NCBI GenBank assembly: GCA_900755065.1
Contig: CAAEFC010000028.1
Coordinates: forward strand, 1 to 24,691
DNA from: Bacilli bacterium
GTDB lineage: Bacteria > Bacillota_I > Bacilli_A > RFN20 > CAG-449
Length of the DNA: 24,691 bases
Direction: 5' to 3'
The notes beneath the pieces were generated by a model. It was not told the origin of the DNA and did not search any database. It saw nothing but the letters and a program-made list of their open reading frames with translations. Position 1 is the first letter of the stretch, and each line of letters starts with the position of its first letter. The translations under genes were made by a program, and so were the position numbers. Below are positions 22,201 through 24,691 of the stretch, piece by piece.

Positions 22201-24691
22201 GGCGGAAACGCTGTATTCCGTCGGCCTCGTTTATGAAAACGACGGCATCGTCGTCCTTTACGCAGCGTGGTCGGAAAAAGACCAATATGCGATCATTTAC
22301 GATGCAAACGGAGGAACCGGCGCGCCGGCGATGAGCCAGGCGCATGTAGACGAAACGATCAAACTCGACGAGACGATTCCGGTCAGGAAAAATTATACGT
22401 TCCTCGGTTGGTCTGTTTCTTCATCGGGCGATCAACCGGATTACCTTCCGGGCGAATCGTTCACCATGGGAAACAACATCGTCACTTTCTATGCGATCTG
22501 GATTCACGATCCGGAACTCTCTTATGACGCGAACGGGGGAGATTTCCTCCATGCCGCGAATGCGGTATACGTTCCGTCCGGAAGTTCCGTTCCGTTGACG
22601 GGCATCGAACCTTCTCGCGAAGGATATCGCTTTTTGGGCTGGGCGCTTTCTGCCGATGCCGGACAGGCCGAATATCAAGGCGGCAGCGAATTCGTCATGC
22701 CGGATACGGATACGATCCTCTATGCCGTGTGGGCGAAAGCCTCGTACAGCGTGAGCGTTACGCTGGCCGAAGGGTATCAATCGGAAGGTCTTGCGGATAC
22801 CTACTTCTACGAAGAGAACGTTTCGTTCACCGTGACGGGAAATCAACCGAAAGTGTATGTGAACGCGCATCTTTTGACGGCCGAAGACGGAGTTTATTCG
22901 TTTGTCATTCGGGAAGATACGCACGTGATCGTCAAAGACGCTTCTCAACTGGCGGTGCTTTATGTCGCGGAGGGAGGCACGAACGTTCCGGTCGATGCCC
23001 GGAATTATACGTCCGGCGAAACGATCGTCATTCTCTCCGATCTGCCGGAACGGGTCGGATATCGCTTTTTGGGCTGGGCGCTTTCTTCCGATGCCGGACA
23101 GGCGGAATATCAAGGCGGAGATACTTATCGGATCGAGCAGGACACGACTTTCTACGCCGTCTGGGAAGCGGATACGTATACGGTGATTTACGATGCAAAC
23201 GGCGGAATCAACGAAATGGAAAACAGCGTATTCACTTGGGATCAGATCGGATTCTTATCGGAAAATCTCTTTGAAAAAGAAGGATATACTTTTGCGGGTT
23301 GGTCTTTCTATCCCGACGGCGGTGTCGATTTCATCGACGGCGATGAAATCGTCAATCTGTGTGCAGAAAAAAACCTGATTCTTTATGCGGTCTGGGAACA
23401 GACGATTACCGAAATTCGCTTCGATGCAAACGGCGGAAGCGGAGGGACGACGGGGACGTCGGTGATTTTCGGCGATTATCTTTCGTCAAACGCGCTGAGC
23501 GCGCCGGGAAGAAACGGCTATCTTTTCGACGGATACTATACGGAAATCGACGGCGGAGAGAAAATCTTCGATGCTGAGATGAATGTTTCCGGTTTTTATG
23601 CCGTCAATGCCTGGAATCAAAATACAGAGACGCTGATTCTCTACGCGCATTGGGAGCCGATCGCGTATACGGTGGTTTATTTCAGCGGAACAAAAACGCT
23701 GAGCGTGCAGGAAGTACTTTACGATCAGGCGTTTGATCTGACGACTTCTTCTGCACTCGGCCTCGAACCCGAAGAAGGGTATCATTTCGCCGGTTGGGCG
23801 ACGTTACCGGGCAGTTCGGTGATTTCCTACTCGGATGGACAGACTATCGCCACGGGACTGACTTATGAAAACGGCAGTGCGGTCCATCTGTATGCCGTAT
23901 TCGCGGAAGATGAAAAAGCAAGCGTGATTTACGACGCTAACGGCGGCACGAATGCACCGGTAGACGGCAATACCTATCCGGTCGGAAAAGAAGTCGCGAT
24001 CAGCCCGGTTATTCCGGAAAAAGAAGGCTATGTCTTTCTCGGTTGGAGTTACGATCCGAACGGATCGGATATCGAATTCCGATACGAGAACGGCGAATTT
24101 GTCGTTTCGACTCTGACAATGAGCGAAGGCGGAGTTCGTTTGTACGCCGTGTGGGAACCGGGACTGACGTTGCAGAAGCAAATCGATGAACTGACGGAAA
24201 ATCTGAATGCCCGCATCGATGAAGTGAAAGAATCGCTTGCAAAAGGCGATTCTGCGCTGGAAGAGAAAATCGCGGAACTTTCTCTTTCGTTAAAAAACGC
24301 GGAAGACCTGCTGAATTCGCTCGGAGAAACGTATGCAACAAAGACAGAATTGCAAGGGGCAGTTTCTACGGCGAAAGACGAATTGAATGTGGCGATCGAG
24401 AACGTAAAGAATGAATTGGAAAGCGCAGTAAATGAACTGAATGCTTCGATTGCAGGAAATAAGGAAGACATCGAAGCGAAACTTTCTGCGGTCGAAGAAG
24501 CCTATAAAGCCGCGGATATTTTGCTGAGAAGCGACATCAATGGAATTTCGGAAAGAGTAACGGACTTGGAAATCGCCTATCAAACTGCCGATGCGGCTTT
24601 GAATGCGGCGATCGAGAACGTAAAGAATGAATTGGAAAGCGCAGTAAATGAACTGAATGCTTCGATTTCAGGAAATAAAGAAGATATTGAA
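19268..24691 (+). CDS. Giant secreted surface protein with InlB-type B repeats and coiled coil (partial, runs off the window)
   Basis: The first 1808 codons of a secreted protein, open to the window edge. A signal peptide MKKGRVFGGIIAGFLF... ends at VRA (34). Residues 35-214 look like a beta-sandwich domain, 215-338 an Ig-like domain and 339-420 a further beta domain. From about 421 to 1632 come around 14 B-repeat units (Listeria-Bacteroides repeat, Flg_new type), with the hallmarks YDANGG, GYxFxGW and LYAVW; four of them (500-843) are almost identical 86-residue tandem copies. From 1633 a heptad-rich coiled coil starts, with its own 72-residue repeat. The start ATG 19268 follows GGAGG. Such proteins serve adhesion or host contact; wall attachment cannot be judged because the C-terminus is outside. 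Confidence 0.92.
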   Translation, partial: MKKGRVFGGIIAGFLFSAAVMFGFVLTRPVEVRAETNTDGYWTSGQTNNLIPVLNSNSNISGLGFTFSHNHSYTVYQTDGHGYGIRPNNTYDDIGDGSDYSGGMYYTIQLSDADRVKADLNQLTLSASSWYYIASVSQTTYLSLNVSFYNSGNSLIQAEISETYRRTQTSSGTKQLTLENISVPSGTSRIQMRWSAVTNGAQRPWVADMQCYLYDTTSPSYSGLSVDASAVTDATAPIAVSGDSLTYYVEFDEKVSLVSSGTATLSVEGRTLASSTNGTLVTEAGKSKVGYAFTLSEGTSSGTLVFSVSGLSVIDEAQNPLTYSATPSAKTAVQYYKTMNVEGSLSNLTMTGNPTAVYGTDYSAVLTAAEGYSLPSAISVKVDRTELSTSQYTYRSDNGAIVIKGTAIKGDIVITAAGTANSYTVTLDMQGGSGGTPSVVATYDSTMPSIVKPARTGYTFSGYFTLPDGNGTAYYDSDLTALKPYDFASDTTLYAFWTANTYTVIYDSNKPVSASGMVEGTMQSTLHTYDSGSTLRENGYRLDGWTFQGWSTEKNGRVEYADGAEVFTLSENEGSSVTLYAVWKANTYTVTYDSNKPSSASGTIEGAMQSSLHTYDTGSLLQENEYRLDGWTFQGWSTKKEGQAEYPDKAEVRTLSKEEGSSVTLFAVWKANTYTVTYDSNKPVSASGTIEGTMQNTTHTYDSGSTLRENGYRLDGWTFQGWSTEKNGQVEYADGEEIFTLSKEEGSLITLYAVWQANTYNVTYDSNKPVLASGTIEGTMPDTVHIYDTGSLLKENGYRLEGWTFQGWSTEKNGQVEYADGAEVFTLSEHEGSSVTLYAVWKANTYTVTLNSMGGTAYGSVYAVFDSSMPAITLPNKQGYLFQGYYSEKGGQGLSYYDAEGNSLTTYAVSGDIMLYAWWEPVTYTIQFYNGSEYVYEMNDVTFGNLYLPSSETIGMTRQNYNFVGWNLYAEQNWSMYSAETLYSVGLVYENDGIVVLYAAWSEKDQYAIIYDANGGTGAPAMSQAHVDETIKLDETIPVRKNYTFLGWSVSSSGDQPDYLPGESFTMGNNIVTFYAIWIHDPELSYDANGGDFLHAANAVYVPSGSSVPLTGIEPSREGYRFLGWALSADAGQAEYQGGSEFVMPDTDTILYAVWAKASYSVSVTLAEGYQSEGLADTYFYEENVSFTVTGNQPKVYVNAHLLTAEDGVYSFVIREDTHVIVKDASQLAVLYVAEGGTNVPVDARNYTSGETIVILSDLPERVGYRFLGWALSSDAGQAEYQGGDTYRIEQDTTFYAVWEADTYTVIYDANGGINEMENSVFTWDQIGFLSENLFEKEGYTFAGWSFYPDGGVDFIDGDEIVNLCAEKNLILYAVWEQTITEIRFDANGGSGGTTGTSVIFGDYLSSNALSAPGRNGYLFDGYYTEIDGGEKIFDAEMNVSGFYAVNAWNQNTETLILYAHWEPIAYTVVYFSGTKTLSVQEVLYDQAFDLTTSSALGLEPEEGYHFAGWATLPGSSVISYSDGQTIATGLTYENGSAVHLYAVFAEDEKASVIYDANGGTNAPVDGNTYPVGKEVAISPVIPEKEGYVFLGWSYDPNGSDIEFRYENGEFVVSTLTMSEGGVRLYAVWEPGLTLQKQIDELTENLNARIDEVKESLAKGDSALEEKIAELSLSLKNAEDLLNSLGETYATKTELQGAVSTAKDELNVAIENVKNELESAVNELNASIAGNKEDIEAKLSAVEEAYKAADILLRSDINGISERVTDLEIAYQTADAALNAAIENVKNELESAVNELNASISGNKEDIE
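20765..21796 (+). repeat. Four tandem 258-bp repeats (86-residue B-repeat units)
   Basis: Units begin at 20765, 21023, 21281 and 21539, each exactly 258 bases and each beginning with Asn-Thr-Tyr codons. Copies share long identical stretches, including the segment encoding RLDGWTFQGWST, and differ mostly at synonymous sites. The exact period and high identity point to recent duplication or gene conversion, and the copy number may vary between strains. Confidence 0.93.
24385..24691 (+). repeat. 216-bp coiled-coil repeat, second copy cut by the window edge
   Basis: The sequence from 24385 recurs from 24601, a period of 216 bases (72 residues). Over the 91 bases visible in the second copy there are five differences. 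The encoded text includes AIENVKNELESAVNELNAS, a regular heptad pattern. More copies are likely beyond the window. Confidence 0.88.

Noticed and set aside
1..24691. Mollicute-type code with TGA as Trp
   Set aside because: Several genes end in TGA with correct overlaps or terminators (for example 2228-2230, 18371-18373, 19084-19086), and TGG encodes Trp throughout.

Overview
The window looks like a chromosomal segment of a low-to-moderate GC Gram-positive bacterium of the Bacillota (Bacilli or Erysipelotrichia type). The evidence is strong AGGAGG-type ribosome binding sites, a CpsB/CpsC/CpsD phosphoregulatory set with separate kinase and membrane adaptor, a LytTR two-component system, an HPr-family protein, alanine racemase and a surface protein built of InlB-type B repeats. 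TGA is used as a stop and TGG for Trp, so the code is the standard bacterial one. The taxon below phylum is inference. No tRNA, rRNA, CRISPR array, insertion sequence or integrase was seen.

Region 1 (1-9042, + strand) is the distal part of a surface polysaccharide (capsule) operon of the Wzx/Wzy type: the tail of an upstream gene, a Wzy-like polymerase, a family 2 glycosyltransferase, a membrane O-acyltransferase, a Wzx flippase, a LicD-family transferase, a UDP-glucuronate 4-epimerase, a hexapeptide acetyltransferase and UDP-glucose 6-dehydrogenase. The last two nucleotide-sugar enzymes would convert UDP-glucose to UDP-glucuronate and then UDP-galacturonate, so the polymer is probably acidic and O-acetylated. 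A strong intrinsic terminator closes the operon. It lies inside the 3' end of a convergent small HTH gene.

Region 2 (9228-11431) holds a dGTP triphosphohydrolase (dgt) between that small HTH gene and an XRE-type regulator read towards it. Region 3 (11557-14606, + strand) carries the control and initiation genes of polysaccharide synthesis: CpsC-like chain-length protein, CpsD-like tyrosine kinase, CpsB-like PHP phosphatase and the initiating phosphoglycosyltransferase. The polysaccharide genes are therefore split in two by dgt and the regulators. A 21-bp dyad sits just downstream of the likely promoter of region 3.

Region 4 (14608-16232) has alanine racemase and an HPr-family protein on the minus strand, and a possible 32-residue protein on the plus strand. 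The HPr-like protein has Thr at the place of the phosphorylated His15 but keeps the regulatory Ser near 46, as in Crh, so it is probably regulatory and not a sugar-transport phosphocarrier.

Region 5 (16319-24691, + strand) is a two-component pair and a very large surface protein that runs off the end. The histidine kinase is the most unusual object here: after its cytoplasmic GHKL ATPase domain it has another membrane helix and an extracellular domain like that of the RsiV anti-sigma factor and PdaC. In RsiV this type of domain senses lysozyme. The neighbouring LytTR regulator and surface protein suggest an envelope-stress or host-sensing circuit, but the link is inferred from position only.
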